Shown: positions 32,030 to 40,643 of the stretch, in pieces
How the letters are laid out: the number at the start of each line of letters is the position of its first letter
Numbering within the stretch: position 1 is the stretch's first letter
NCBI GenBank assembly: GCA_009693435.1
Contig: SHXF01000003.1
Span: 49,091-113,090, forward strand
Length of the DNA: 64,000 bases
DNA from: Betaproteobacteria bacterium
GTDB lineage: Bacteria; Pseudomonadota; Gammaproteobacteria; Burkholderiales; SG8-39
Direction: 5' to 3'
Program-made: the position numbers and the translations under genes
Notes under the pieces: generated by a model
Databases searched by the model: none
Told to the model about the DNA's origin: nothing
Seen by the model: the letters and a program-made list of their open reading frames with translations, nothing else

Positions 32030-33991
32030 TCAGGCCAGGCCTTCCATCACGAGCACGTCGACCAGTTCTCCTGCCGTTACGCCGCCTTGTTCGTGGCCGA
32101 GCACGATCAGGCAGTTGGCCTCGGCCATCGAACGCAGTATGCCCGAGCCCTGTGCGCCGGTGAGTCGAACCGTCCATTCGCCCTCGTGATTCTCGAGGAC
32201 GCCGCGCTGGTATTCGGTGCGGCCGGGCCGCTTGCGGATGGCCGATTGCGAGCGGGCGCGGGTCAGCGGCAATTCGCCGTCGCGCCGGCCCATCATCGCC
32301 AGCAAGGCAGCGCGCACGAATTCGTAGAACGTCACCATGACCGCGACCGGATTGCCGGGCAGGCCGAACAGGTAAGCGTCGCCCACCTTGCCGAAGGCCA
32401 TCGGCCGGCCGGGGCGCATGGCGATTTTCCAGAAGGCCACTTCGCCCAGCCGCGCCATCAACGCCCGGGTGAAATCGGCTTCACCGACCGATACCCCGCC
32501 CGAGGTGACCACGGCGTCGGCGCAGGCGGCGGCGTCGCGGAATGCGGCTTCCAGCTTCTCCTCATCGTCCGGCACCACGCCCATGTCCATCACCTCGCAC
32601 CCCAATCGGGTCAGCATGCCCCACAGGGTGTAGCGGTTGGAGTCGTAGACCTGCCCCTCGCCCAGTGGCTCGCCGATCGAGCGCAGTTCGTCACCGGTCG
32701 AAAAAAAGGCGACGCGCAGACGGCGGCGCACGCCGACCTCCGCCATGCCGAGGGAGGCCAGCAGTCCCAGTTCGGCGGGGCGCAGCCATGTGCCGGCGAG
32801 CAGTGCCGGTTTGCCGCGCGCCAGATCTTCGCCGGCGAGGCGACGGTTCTGTCCGGGCTGCTGACCCGGCGGAATGAATATGCGCTCGCCTTCTATTTTC
32901 ACCGACTCCTGGATGATGACGGCGTCGGTTCCGGCTGGCATGACGGCACCGGTCATCACGCGCACGCATTGACCCGACAACACTTCGCCGCGAAATTCGC
33001 GACCCGCAAAGGCGGTGCCGATTTCGGTCAGGCCGACTTCGGCTTCCGGGTCGAGGTCGGCGCTGATCACGGCATAGCCGTCCATGGCGGAATTGTCGTG
33101 CGCGGGCACGTCGATGGGCGAAATGATGTCCGCGGCGAGTACCCGGCCGAGCGCGGCGCGCAGCGCGACTTTCTCGACGCCGGTTATCGGGCGCACGAAG
33201 GCGCGTATCACCTCCCGGGCACGCGCGACGGGGAGGGCGTCCGGATCGTAATCGCCGATGCAGCTGATCGTCTGTTGCAAGGTCGCCTGTCCAGGGGCAA
33301 CGCGTACTGGTGCGGCCGGTCCGGTCGCGGCAGGTTCGGTTGGGTGTGCTTGCGCCGGCGGGGCCGGACTGGCGTTGGTGTCCCGCGCAGAGGCAGCGCC
33401 GGTAGCACCCTCCAGACTGGCCAGTTCATCGCGTGTATTGATGTTGGAGAACGCCGCCACTTCGTCGTCGAACGCGACCTCGACCACATGCAGCGCGGCA
33501 TACCAGGCGTCGATCTTGCGGCCCCCGTCCTTGATGAAGTCGGCGAGGTGCTCGACCACGCCACGCCGCACCAGGCAGAATACCGGGTGCGATTGATTGC
33601 CGGTGCGCGCCACCGCAAGCTCGGCTCCGCTGTCGTTCAACTGCTTGAACAGCCGTTCGACCAGATCATGCGGAAAGAACGGCGAGTCGCACGGCACGGT
33701 TGCAAGATAGGGGCGCCGGGAGATGGAGAGGCCCGCGTGCAAGCCTGCGAGCGGGCCGGCGAAGCCGCCGCCGGGTTCCTTGAGGGCGTCGCTGACCACG
33801 CGCACGCCGAAGCTGCGGTAGTCATCGTGGTTCTGGTTGGCGTTGATGATGATGCCGCCGACCTGGGGCACCAGCCGTTCGTAGACGTGATCGACCAGGC
33901 GCTTGCCGCGAAACGGCTGCAGGCCCTTGTCCACGCCGCCCATGCGCCGCCCCTGGCCGCCCGCGAGTATCAGTCCGGTAATCGTGCGCAT
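32030..33991 (-). CDS. MobA-MoeA fusion for molybdenum cofactor synthesis
   Basis: This 653-residue protein joins two cofactor enzymes. Residues 1-200 are MobA: LILAGGQGRRMGGVDKGLQPF binds GTP, with CDSPFFP near 100; MobA attaches GMP to molybdopterin. A Pro/Ala linker near residues 200-235 follows. Residues from about 245 are MoeA: PAHDNSAMDGYAV near 300, GEVLSGQCVRVMTGAVMP near 350, FFSTGDEL, VTSGGVSVGEADF and LPGNPVAVMVTF; MoeA inserts the metal into adenylylated molybdopterin. It ends a leftward operon with moaA and fdhD. A separate moeA exists at 49152, so the two insertion proteins may differ in metal or target. Confidence 0.93.
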   Translation of the reverse strand: MRTITGLILAGGQGRRMGGVDKGLQPFRGKRLVDHVYERLVPQVGGIIINANQNHDDYRSFGVRVVSDALKEPGGGFAGPLAGLHAGLSISRRPYLATVPCDSPFFPHDLVERLFKQLNDSGAELAVARTGNQSHPVFCLVRRGVVEHLADFIKDGGRKIDAWYAALHVVEVAFDDEVAAFSNINTRDELASLEGATGAASARDTNASPAPPAQAHPTEPAATGPAAPVRVAPGQATLQQTISCIGDYDPDALPVARAREVIRAFVRPITGVEKVALRAALGRVLAADIISPIDVPAHDNSAMDGYAVISADLDPEAEVGLTEIGTAFAGREFRGEVLSGQCVRVMTGAVMPAGTDAVIIQESVKIEGERIFIPPGQQPGQNRRLAGEDLARGKPALLAGTWLRPAELGLLASLGMAEVGVRRRLRVAFFSTGDELRSIGEPLGEGQVYDSNRYTLWGMLTRLGCEVMDMGVVPDDEEKLEAAFRDAAACADAVVTSGGVSVGEADFTRALMARLGEVAFWKIAMRPGRPMAFGKVGDAYLFGLPGNPVAVMVTFYEFVRAALLAMMGRRDGELPLTRARSQSAIRKRPGRTEYQRGVLENHEGEWTVRLTGAQGSGILRSMAEANCLIVLGHEQGGVTAGELVDVLVMEGLA

Positions 33992-34022
33992 GTCCGGTCA
34001 GCCTGCGTTCAAGCTGCGCAAT

Positions 34023-34859
34023 TCAGGCGAGCTGCGTTGGAAACGCAGTCTTGATGAAGCGCTGTTTGCCGGTGAAAAGCAGATAGTGCTTGTTGACCGC
34101 CCGCCCGAACATAGTCATGCCGACCCGGTCGGCAATCTGATGGCCCATCTGCGTCAGCCCCGAGCGCGATACCAGGAAGGGAATGCGCATCTGCGCCGCC
34201 TTGATCACCATTTCCGATGTCAGGCGTCCGGTGGTGTAGAAAATCTTGTCCGAACCGTCGGTGCCGTCCAGCCACATGCGCCCGGCGATCGCATCCACGG
34301 CGTTGTGGCGGCCGACATCTTCGACGAAGCAGAGGATCTCGCTCGCCTGCCCGTCATGGCTGGCGAGCGCGCAGCCGTGCACCGCGCCTGCCGTCTTGTA
34401 GATGGTTTCGTGGCGGCGCACCGCGTCCAGCAGCGAATAAAGCGCCTCTTCGGTGAGCCGCACGTCGTTGCGCAACGTGATGGAATCGATCTCCTCCATC
34501 AGGTCGCCGAACACCGTGCCCTGGCCGCAGCCGGTGGTGACGGTGCGCTTCTGCATTTTCGCATCCAGGCCGTCGATGCCGCGATGCGTGGTGACGGCGA
34601 CGGAATCGGTTTCCCAGTCCACCTGCACCGCGGCAATATCGTCGATGGCGTTCACCAGTCGCTGGTTGCGCAGATAACCGAGCACCAGCGCTTCCGGCGA
34701 CTGTCCCAGGGTCATGAGGGTGACGATTTCGCGTTTGTCCACGTACAAGGTCAGCGGATATTCGCCCGCAATCGGCGTGACCTGCGCTTCGCCGCGTTCA
34801 TTGAGCGACTCGACGTCGAATGTCGGCGGGCGCGAGGCGTTGGTGAGGGAGGGGCGCAT
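34023..34859 (-). CDS. fdhD: Formate dehydrogenase accessory sulfurtransferase FdhD
   Basis: This 278-residue protein is needed to sulfurate the molybdopterin cofactor of formate dehydrogenase. Recognisable segments are EYPLTLYVDKREIVTLM, GYLRNQRLV, TTGCGQGTVFGDL, the GAVHGCALAS..GEILCFVEDVGRHNA-type region and FYTTGRLTSEMVIKAAQMRIPFLVSRSG. The usual CxxC reads Cys-Gly-Gln-Gly here, keeping the first Cys and losing the second. The first Cys is the one known to carry the sulfur in E. coli FdhD. The ATG at 34859 was chosen at the start of homology. Confidence 0.92.
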   Translation of the reverse strand: MRPSLTNASRPPTFDVESLNERGEAQVTPIAGEYPLTLYVDKREIVTLMTLGQSPEALVLGYLRNQRLVNAIDDIAAVQVDWETDSVAVTTHRGIDGLDAKMQKRTVTTGCGQGTVFGDLMEEIDSITLRNDVRLTEEALYSLLDAVRRHETIYKTAGAVHGCALASHDGQASEILCFVEDVGRHNAVDAIAGRMWLDGTDGSDKIFYTTGRLTSEMVIKAAQMRIPFLVSRSGLTQMGHQIADRVGMTMFGRAVNKHYLLFTGKQRFIKTAFPTQLA

Positions 34860-34957
34860 GGTCTGTTCGTGGAGGGTGGAGGCGAGGAATGACAGGTGCA
34901 GGGGGAAGCGGAAAACTTTGCGGGGGTGAAGCGCTTTACGCTTCAGCCTTGTTGGCC

Positions 34958-36064
34958 TCAACCTCCGATATACGACATTTCGATTTTGCGCGCTCCGGTT
35001 GTCTGCGCGCTGCGGATTTCGGAATAACGGTCCGAGCGCACCCGCCAGATGCGCGCCATGGCGTCTGAAATTTCCGTGTCGGATGTCGCCGAGCGCAGCA
35101 ACTGGCGCAGATCGTACCCCTGCTGCGCGAACAGGCAGGTGTACAGCATGCCTTCGGTGGAAAGGCGCGCGCGGGTGCAATCCCGGCAGAACGCCTGCGT
35201 GACCGAGGAGATCACGCCGATCTCTCCGGGGCCGCGGCCGTCGGCGCCGGTGTAGCGCCAGCGCTGCGCCACTTCTCCGGCATAGCCGGCATCCACGGGC
35301 GCGAGCGGCATGTCGGCGGAAATGATGCCGACCACGTCCGCCGAGGGCACCACGTCGTCCATGCGCCAGCCGTTGGTGGCGCCGACGTCCATATATTCGA
35401 TGAAACGCAGGATATAGCCGCTGGATCGGAAATAACGGGCCATGGGTAGTATCGCGTGCTCGTTCACGCCGCGCTTCACCACCATGTTGATCTTGACCGG
35501 GGCGAGGCCCGCGGCGGCGGCGGCGTCTATGCCTTCGAGCACGTTGCGCACCGGAAAATCGACATCGTTCATGGCGCGGAACGTCGGATCGTCGAGGGCA
35601 TCCAGGCTCACCGTCACGCGCTTCAGTCCGGCATTCTTGAGCGAGCGGGCTTTCTTCGCCAACAGCGAGCCGTTGGTGGTGAGGGTCAGGTCGAGGCCGC
35701 CGATGCCGGCCAGCATTTCAATCAGCCGTTCGATGTTCCGGCGCAGCAGCGGTTCGCCGCCGGTGAGCCGGATTTTTTCGATGCCATGCGCCTTGAACAA
35801 TCGTGCCAGCCGCACGATTTCTTCGAACGACAGCAGCTTGCCGCGTTCGAGGAACGGATAGTCCGGGCCGAATACGTCTTTCGGCATGCAGTAGACGCAG
35901 CGAAAATTGCAGCGGTCGGTCACCGAGATGCGCAGGTCGCGCAGACTGCGGCCTAGCGTGTCGCGCAGGATTCCCGCAGCGTCGCCTTGCGTCGCCAAAG
36001 CCCCTGCACGCGGCAGGGGTTTGGCGCGCCGCGCGTCGGTAATTGGAATCATCCGTTCTGTCAT
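34958..36064 (-). CDS. moaA: GTP 3',8-cyclase MoaA
   Basis: This 368-residue radical SAM enzyme makes the first committed step of molybdenum cofactor synthesis. [10 protein letters not shown] near residue 55 holds the S-adenosylmethionine 4Fe-4S cluster, LTGGEPLLR follows, and the C-terminal cluster ligands appear in [19 protein letters not shown]. The C-terminus ends in Gly-Gly as required for activity. The start [10 protein letters not shown] is preferred; MIPITD (36052) is an alternative. It is the first gene of the leftward cofactor operon and diverges from the DUF3305 gene. Confidence 0.95.
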   Translation of the reverse strand: MTERMIPITDARRAKPLPRAGALATQGDAAGILRDTLGRSLRDLRISVTDRCNFRCVYCMPKDVFGPDYPFLERGKLLSFEEIVRLARLFKAHGIEKIRLTGGEPLLRRNIERLIEMLAGIGGLDLTLTTNGSLLAKKARSLKNAGLKRVTVSLDALDDPTFRAMNDVDFPVRNVLEGIDAAAAAGLAPVKINMVVKRGVNEHAILPMARYFRSSGYILRFIEYMDVGATNGWRMDDVVPSADVVGIISADMPLAPVDAGYAGEVAQRWRYTGADGRGPGEIGVISSVTQAFCRDCTRARLSTEGMLYTCLFAQQGYDLRQLLRSATSDTEISDAMARIWRVRSDRYSEIRSAQTTGARKIEMSYIGG

Positions 36065-36166
36065 CGGCCGTACCGTAATTGATTTTGCGTCTGATGCGCT
36101 CTGGTGGACTTGTGTATAACGGCGCCGCGCCGCATCATGGACACGATTCGGGGCAGCGGTCCCGAC

Positions 36167-36201
36167 TTCCCTTACATAAACAATTTCCCTTACATAAACA
36201 A
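36167..36201. repeat. 17-bp direct repeat in the moaA-DUF3305 divergent region
   Basis: TTCCCTTACATAAACAA occurs at 36167-36183 and again at 36185-36201, an 18-bp period with one intervening T. It lies 15-49 bp before the DUF3305 start codon and 103-137 bp before moaA. On the minus strand it can also be read as TTGTTT-N17-TATGTA, a weak promoter pair. It could be a regulator binding pair for the formate dehydrogenase and cofactor genes. Confidence 0.6.
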
Positions 36202-36215
36202 GTATACCCGGAAAC

Positions 36216-36692
36216 ATGCCCCACCCGAGCCTGCCAGTCGCAGTGATCATGCAGCGCACGTTGCTGGCCAATCGCTGGCGCTCGGAACAGTGGGCGCCCG
36301 TGGGTGTGGTGCCGGACGCCGACCCGCCGGCTACGGGGGCGCGCCTGTTGCGCGATGCGGACGGCATTGCGCAGTGGCTGCACCCGGGATTCCGGCTGGA
36401 ACTGTTCCGCGATGAAGCCGAGGGCTACTACCTGAACGTCGCCTCGCCGGGCGCCATGGTGTTCGTCAACTGGCGCGACGAAGACGGTCCCGGGGTGCCC
36501 TTCAGCGTGACCGTGAGCTACAACGAAGCGGCCCGCATGATGGACGGCGGCGCAAGGGTGGATGGGGTACCCCTGCCGGCCGAGTGCTTACCCTGGCTCG
36601 TCGAATTCGTACGGCAGCATTACCGTCCTGAAGAAAACAGAAAGCGCAGCCGGCCGCCCTCCTTCAGGGGCGCGCGCAGGCAGGATCCGTGA
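36216..36692 (+). CDS. DUF3305 protein of the formate dehydrogenase operon
   Basis: This 158-residue protein begins [21 protein letters not shown], a pattern typical of DUF3305, which is found almost only beside molybdenum formate dehydrogenases in Proteobacteria. It is predicted cytosolic, with two beta-rich segments and a basic tail. The next gene overlaps by GTGA. Function is unproven; a role in enzyme maturation or cofactor transfer is inference from the genomic association. Confidence 0.85.
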   Translation: MPHPSLPVAVIMQRTLLANRWRSEQWAPVGVVPDADPPATGARLLRDADGIAQWLHPGFRLELFRDEAEGYYLNVASPGAMVFVNWRDEDGPGVPFSVTVSYNEAARMMDGGARVDGVPLPAECLPWLVEFVRQHYRPEENRKRSRPPSFRGARRQDP

Positions 36693-37411
36693 GCCCGGAT
36701 CGATTCGAGGCGTTCGTCTCGCGCTGGTCGCGGCGCAAACTGGATGCGGCACGCGCGGAGAAAGCGACTGTCCCTGCCGTTGCCGATACAGGCATGTTGG
36801 TGTCCTCTGCACGGCCGGTCGCGGATACGACGCATGCGGTCGCGGGCGAAGGCGGAGCGGCCGCAGCTGGGGACGGGGCTGCTGATGCGCCGGCCGTAGC
36901 GTCCGGGACGCATGACGCTACGTCGGATAATGCGCCGGACCACACCACGGACAGCGTCCTGCCGTCCCTAGATTCGCTGCAGGGACTGGCGTCGGACTAC
37001 GAGGGTTTTCTCAAGCCCGGTGTGGATGAGAACCTGCGCCGCGCCGCGTTGAAGAAGCTGTTCGGCGATCCGCATTTCAATGTGCAGGATGGTCTGGACA
37101 TCTACATCGATGACTACACCAGGGAAGATCCCATTCCGGAGGCGATGCTGAAAACCCTGGTGCAGGCGCGCGGCCTGCTGTTTCCGGTCGAAACGGAGAC
37201 GCCCGCGCTGCCCGCTGATTCGCCGGCAGAATCGCCGGCAGATTCGTCCAATGAAGTCGCCGCGCCCGGGATCGGTGAACCGCCCTTACCGGCTGGACAA
37301 TGGGCAAGCGAGCAAGAATCAATCGGCGCGCGGAGTAGCCTGGGCGTGGAAACAGCGCAGCCGCCGCCGCTCGATGGCGCGCGCGCGGGGTCAACGGGAG
37401 GAAAAATCTAG
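36689..37411 (+). CDS. DUF3306 protein of the formate dehydrogenase operon
   Basis: This 240-residue protein starts at GTG overlapping the DUF3305 stop codon. It opens with FEAFVSRWSRRKLDAAR, typical of DUF3306, and has the family core LKPGVDENLRRAALKKLF with DGLDIYIDDYTREDPIP. Long Ala/Thr/Ser-rich linkers flank that core, and a short acidic repeat of the form SPAE/SPAD occurs near residue 177. It is probably a soluble assembly factor that acts with DUF3305 and the polyferredoxin. Confidence 0.85.
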   Translation: MSPDRFEAFVSRWSRRKLDAARAEKATVPAVADTGMLVSSARPVADTTHAVAGEGGAAAAGDGAADAPAVASGTHDATSDNAPDHTTDSVLPSLDSLQGLASDYEGFLKPGVDENLRRAALKKLFGDPHFNVQDGLDIYIDDYTREDPIPEAMLKTLVQARGLLFPVETETPALPADSPAESPADSSNEVAAPGIGEPPLPAGQWASEQESIGARSSLGVETAQPPPLDGARAGSTGGKI

Positions 37412-39540
37412 TGGCACAGGATTTGAAAGTACCGCTGCTGACGAAAACGCTCAAGCTGTGCAACTGCAACCGCACCATGGCGCTGGACACGGCGGCGTTG
37501 CGCAGTGCATTGAACCTGCCTCAGCCGATCACCCTGCACACTGAGCTCTGCCGGCGCGAGATCGGCAGTTTCCGTGATGGCCTGCGGGACGAAGCATGCG
37601 TCATCGCCTGCACCCAGGAGGCGCCGTTGTTCAGCGAGGTCGCCAGAGACAAGGGCACGTCGGAGAAGGGCACTTCGGAGGAGGGCACGTCGGCCGAGCT
37701 GACCTTTGTCAACATCCGCGAGCATGCAGGCTGGTCGGACGAGGGCGGGCAGGCGACACCGAAAATCGCCGCGTTGCTGGCGCTGGCGGAAATGCCGCCG
37801 CCCGCGCCTGTTCCCGGCGTTTCGTACGCCGCCACCGGCCAGACACTGGTGATCGGGCCGGCGGAAGCGGCGCTTGCCTGGGCGGAGCGGCTGGCCACCC
37901 AGCTGGATGTCAATGTGCTGCTGACCGACAGCAGCGGGGAACTGCCCGCCGAGCGCCGTTATCCGGTGTGGTCCGGGCGGGTGCGCTCGATCAAAGGCTG
38001 GCTGGGCGCGTTCGACGTCGAATGGGAGCAGGAGAACCCGATCGACCTGGAGGCGTGCACGCGCTGCAATGCCTGCGTCCATGCCTGTCCGGAACAGGCG
38101 ATCGATTTTTCCTATCAGGTCGATCTCGACAAATGCAAGTCGCACCGCGCCTGCGTGAGCGCGTGCGCCACGATAGGCGCGATCGACTTCGATCGCGCTG
38201 GGCGCGGCCGCAGCGAGCGCTTCGACATGGTGTTCGACCTGTCGGATGAGCCGCTCCTGAAAACGCCGCAGCCGCCGCAAGGCTATCTCGCGCCGGGTCG
38301 CGATCCGCTGGCACAGGCGCTCGCCGTGCCGCAACTCGCAGCATGGGTGGGCGAGTTCGAAAAACCGCAATTCTTCAAGTACAACCCGCGCCTATGCGCC
38401 CACAGCCGCTCCGGCAAGACCGGCTGCAACCAGTGCATCGACGTGTGCTCGACCGGCGCCATCACGCACGACGGCGATCGCGTCAAGGTCGAGCCGCACC
38501 TGTGCATGGGCTGCGGCGGCTGCGCTTCGGTGTGCCCGTCCGGGGCAATGACCCATGTATATCCGGCCGTGCCCGATACCGGCCTTCGGCTGAAGAAGCT
38601 GCTCTCGGTCTACGCGCACGCAGGCGGGCGCGACGCCTGCGTGCTGTTTCACAACGGCGGCGAAGCACGCGATCTGCTCGCAAGACTGGGCCGGCGCGGC
38701 CGCGGACTGCCGGCGCGCGTGTTGCCGCAGGAAGTTCTCCACAGCGCCTCGGTGGGAATCGATGTGCTGCTGGGCGCGTTCGCCTACGGCGCGTCGCAGG
38801 TGGTGGTGCTGGCTACGCCGCAGGAAGACGCGGAGTACGGCGATGCACTCAGGCGCAAAATGGCGATCGCGCAATCCCTGCTCACCGCGCTCGGCTATGC
38901 GGGTGCACAGTTTCATTTCGTTGTGCCCCAGGACGAGGCGGCGCTGGAAAGCGGCATCTGGGGGCTGACACCGGCGGCAACGGTATCGAAGCCGGCGGCG
39001 TTCCACCTTTCCACGGAAAAACGCACCAGCCTCGAACTTACGCTGGATCATCTGGCCGCGCTCGCGCCTACGCCGCGCGAGGAGATTGCGCTCGCCGGCG
39101 GCGCGCCATGGGGTGCGGTGCGGGTCGACAAGGACACCTGCACCATGTGCATGGCGTGTGTCGGCGCCTGTCCCGCGTCGGCGCTGGTCGATGGTCGCGA
39201 CGAGCCGCTGCTGAAGTTCGTCGAACGCAACTGCGTGCAATGCGGCCTCTGCGAGAGCACCTGCCCGGAGAATGCAATCACGCTCGAGCCGCGATTGTTG
39301 CTCACCGGACAGGCGAAGCAGGAGGTGATCCTGAACCGGGCGGAGCCATTCCATTGCGTGAAATGCGCCAAGCCGTTCGGCACGCGCCAGATGGTGGACA
39401 ACATGCTGGGCAAGCTCACCGGTCATTCGATGTTCGGCAGCGATGCCAAGCTGCGCCGGCTGCAGATGTGCGCCGACTGCCGCATCATCGACATGATGGA
39501 AAACAAGGACGAGGTCTCGATTACGGGCCGGCCGCAATGA
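37411..39540 (+). CDS. Polyferredoxin of the formate dehydrogenase operon
   Basis: This 709-residue protein starts at GTG, overlaps the DUF3306 stop codon by one base and follows GGGAGG. It has at least four clear 4Fe-4S motifs: CTRCNACVHACP near residue 215, CMGCGGCASVCP near 365, CTMCMACVGACP near 573 and CVQCGLCESTCP near 607, plus degenerate ones (CKSHRACVSAC and C..GCNQCIDVC). Two CxxC pairs at the C-terminus (CVKC, CADC) suggest a further metal site. It probably transfers electrons in the cytoplasm during assembly or between the enzyme and a quinone or ferredoxin pool. A 15-bp tandem repeat encodes GTSEK-GTSEE-GTSAE near residue 80. Confidence 0.9.
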   Translation: MAQDLKVPLLTKTLKLCNCNRTMALDTAALRSALNLPQPITLHTELCRREIGSFRDGLRDEACVIACTQEAPLFSEVARDKGTSEKGTSEEGTSAELTFVNIREHAGWSDEGGQATPKIAALLALAEMPPPAPVPGVSYAATGQTLVIGPAEAALAWAERLATQLDVNVLLTDSSGELPAERRYPVWSGRVRSIKGWLGAFDVEWEQENPIDLEACTRCNACVHACPEQAIDFSYQVDLDKCKSHRACVSACATIGAIDFDRAGRGRSERFDMVFDLSDEPLLKTPQPPQGYLAPGRDPLAQALAVPQLAAWVGEFEKPQFFKYNPRLCAHSRSGKTGCNQCIDVCSTGAITHDGDRVKVEPHLCMGCGGCASVCPSGAMTHVYPAVPDTGLRLKKLLSVYAHAGGRDACVLFHNGGEARDLLARLGRRGRGLPARVLPQEVLHSASVGIDVLLGAFAYGASQVVVLATPQEDAEYGDALRRKMAIAQSLLTALGYAGAQFHFVVPQDEAALESGIWGLTPAATVSKPAAFHLSTEKRTSLELTLDHLAALAPTPREEIALAGGAPWGAVRVDKDTCTMCMACVGACPASALVDGRDEPLLKFVERNCVQCGLCESTCPENAITLEPRLLLTGQAKQEVILNRAEPFHCVKCAKPFGTRQMVDNMLGKLTGHSMFGSDAKLRRLQMCADCRIIDMMENKDEVSITGRPQ

Positions 39541-40352
39541 GCGGCGAGGCCACGATGGAACAGTCGGAACTGCTGCCGGAAGACCGTGCCCGCGCCGATC
39601 AGTATGCGCTACTGGCCCGCCTGTTCTATCGCGGACCCGATGCAGCATTGCTTGCGGCCATCGCCGCGTCGGCGATCCAGGAACGATCCGCGTCGGCGAT
39701 CCAAGAGCGGTCCGCGTCGGCGATCCAAGAGCGGTCCGCGTCGGCGATCCAAGAGCGATCCGCGTCGGCGATCCAGGAGCGATCCGCGTCGGCGATCCAG
39801 GAGCGATCCGCGTCGGAGATCCACGATCGATCCGCGTCGGCGATCCAGGAACGGCCCGATTCTGAAATTGATGACGCTACCGGATCGGCGGCAGGCGGTG
39901 TGAAGCAGGCGTGGATGGAACTGGTTTCCGCTTCATCCAGAGCCGATTTCATTGCAGTGCAGCAGGAATACGACCGGGTATTCATCGGCACCGGGATGGC
40001 TGCCGTGACGCCGTACGCATCGTTTTATCTGGGCGATACCGGGCGTGAGAAAATCCTGGTCAGGTTGCGTGACGATCTCGCCTCTTTCGGCCTGGCGCGC
40101 AATGAAACAGCGGCCGAACCCGAAGATCACTTCGCGGGCCTGTTCGATGTCATGCGTCACCTCGTGCTTGCCGGTTCCGACGATGCATCGCTTGCGCGCC
40201 AGCAGGAATTTTTCGCGCGATACATCGAACGCGCTTACCCGTTATTTTGCGATGCAGCAATCTGCTGCGAGGCCACGTCGTTTTATTCCCTCGTTGCGCG
40301 CTTCGCCAAAACATTTTTATTCGTTGATGCCAGTGCGATGTTGATGGTCTAA
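39537..40352 (+). CDS. TorD/DmsD-family maturation chaperone with tandem repeat insert
   Basis: This 271-residue protein has the TorD fold: an N-terminal RADQYALLARLFYRGPDAALLAAIA helix pair, then QEYDRVFIGTG and the family-typical TPYASFYLG, a helical core and a late SFYSLVARFAKTFLFVDA. TorD-type chaperones bind the Tat signal of molybdoenzymes, here most likely that of the formate dehydrogenase subunit. Between residues 44 and 107 sit eight copies of an 8-residue unit, ASAIQERS, encoded by a 24-bp tandem repeat. They are inserted in the loop after the first helices and make the protein longer than the usual about 200 residues. The ATG at 39537 overlaps the previous stop codon; 39555 (with GAGG) is an alternative start. 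Confidence 0.87.
   Translation: MSGEATMEQSELLPEDRARADQYALLARLFYRGPDAALLAAIAASAIQERSASAIQERSASAIQERSASAIQERSASAIQERSASAIQERSASEIHDRSASAIQERPDSEIDDATGSAAGGVKQAWMELVSASSRADFIAVQQEYDRVFIGTGMAAVTPYASFYLGDTGREKILVRLRDDLASFGLARNETAAEPEDHFAGLFDVMRHLVLAGSDDASLARQQEFFARYIERAYPLFCDAAICCEATSFYSLVARFAKTFLFVDASAMLMV
39666..39857. repeat. 24-bp in-frame tandem repeat, eight copies
   Basis: Eight 24-bp units run without gaps from 39666 to 39857. Six are close variants of GCGTCGGCGATCCAGGAACG plus ATCC; the seventh and eighth drift. A partial ninth (DSEIDDAT) follows. The total length stays in frame, so copy-number change would alter protein length, not switch the gene off. The unit contains GAACGATCCGC, the reverse complement of the GCGGATCGTTC core in the MmgE/PrpD repeat. 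Confidence 0.95.
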
Positions 40353-40428
40353 TCATGGGGTCAGGCTGCTGACAGCTCAGTGGCCCAATGGATCTGCCAG
40401 TTGCAATGACACACTGAAGGAGAGCGCC

Positions 40429-40632
40429 ATGAATGACAAAGCGACCCGACCCGGACGACGCAGTTTTCTACTTGCTGTCGGCGCGGGTGGCGCAGCCACC
40501 GCCGCTGCAATCGCAGTGAAAACCGTCGCTTCCGGCACTGCACCTGCCGCATCCGACGACGACAAGAGGCACGGCAAGGGCTACCAGGAAACCGCCCACG
40601 TGCGCAATTACTACCGAACCACGCAGATTTGA
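40429..40632 (+). CDS. Formate dehydrogenase region Tat-signal small protein
   Basis: This 67-residue protein has a clear twin-arginine signal, RPGRRSFLLAVGAGGAATAAA, followed by a short hydrophilic tail with a Lys/His-rich DDDKRHGKGYQETAH segment ending YYRTTQI. It corresponds to the small Tat-target family found just before formate dehydrogenase alpha genes. GAAGGAG precedes the ATG. It is co-transcribed with the alpha subunit 11 bp downstream. Role unproven; it may assist export or form part of the exported complex. Confidence 0.88.
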   Translation: MNDKATRPGRRSFLLAVGAGGAATAAAIAVKTVASGTAPAASDDDKRHGKGYQETAHVRNYYRTTQI

Positions 40633-40643
40633 GGAGGCGCGGC

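Noticed and set aside
31935..32030. Rho-independent terminator after the MobA-MoeA gene
   Set aside because: The region is T-rich on the minus strand, but no GC-rich stem precedes the T-run.
36065..36166. Molybdenum cofactor riboswitch before moaA
   Set aside because: The leader does not show the conserved stems and motif order expected for that RNA class.
38392..39648. Long minus-strand open frame opposite the polyferredoxin
   Set aside because: It is the antisense shadow of a clearly coding GC-rich gene and lacks any family pattern.
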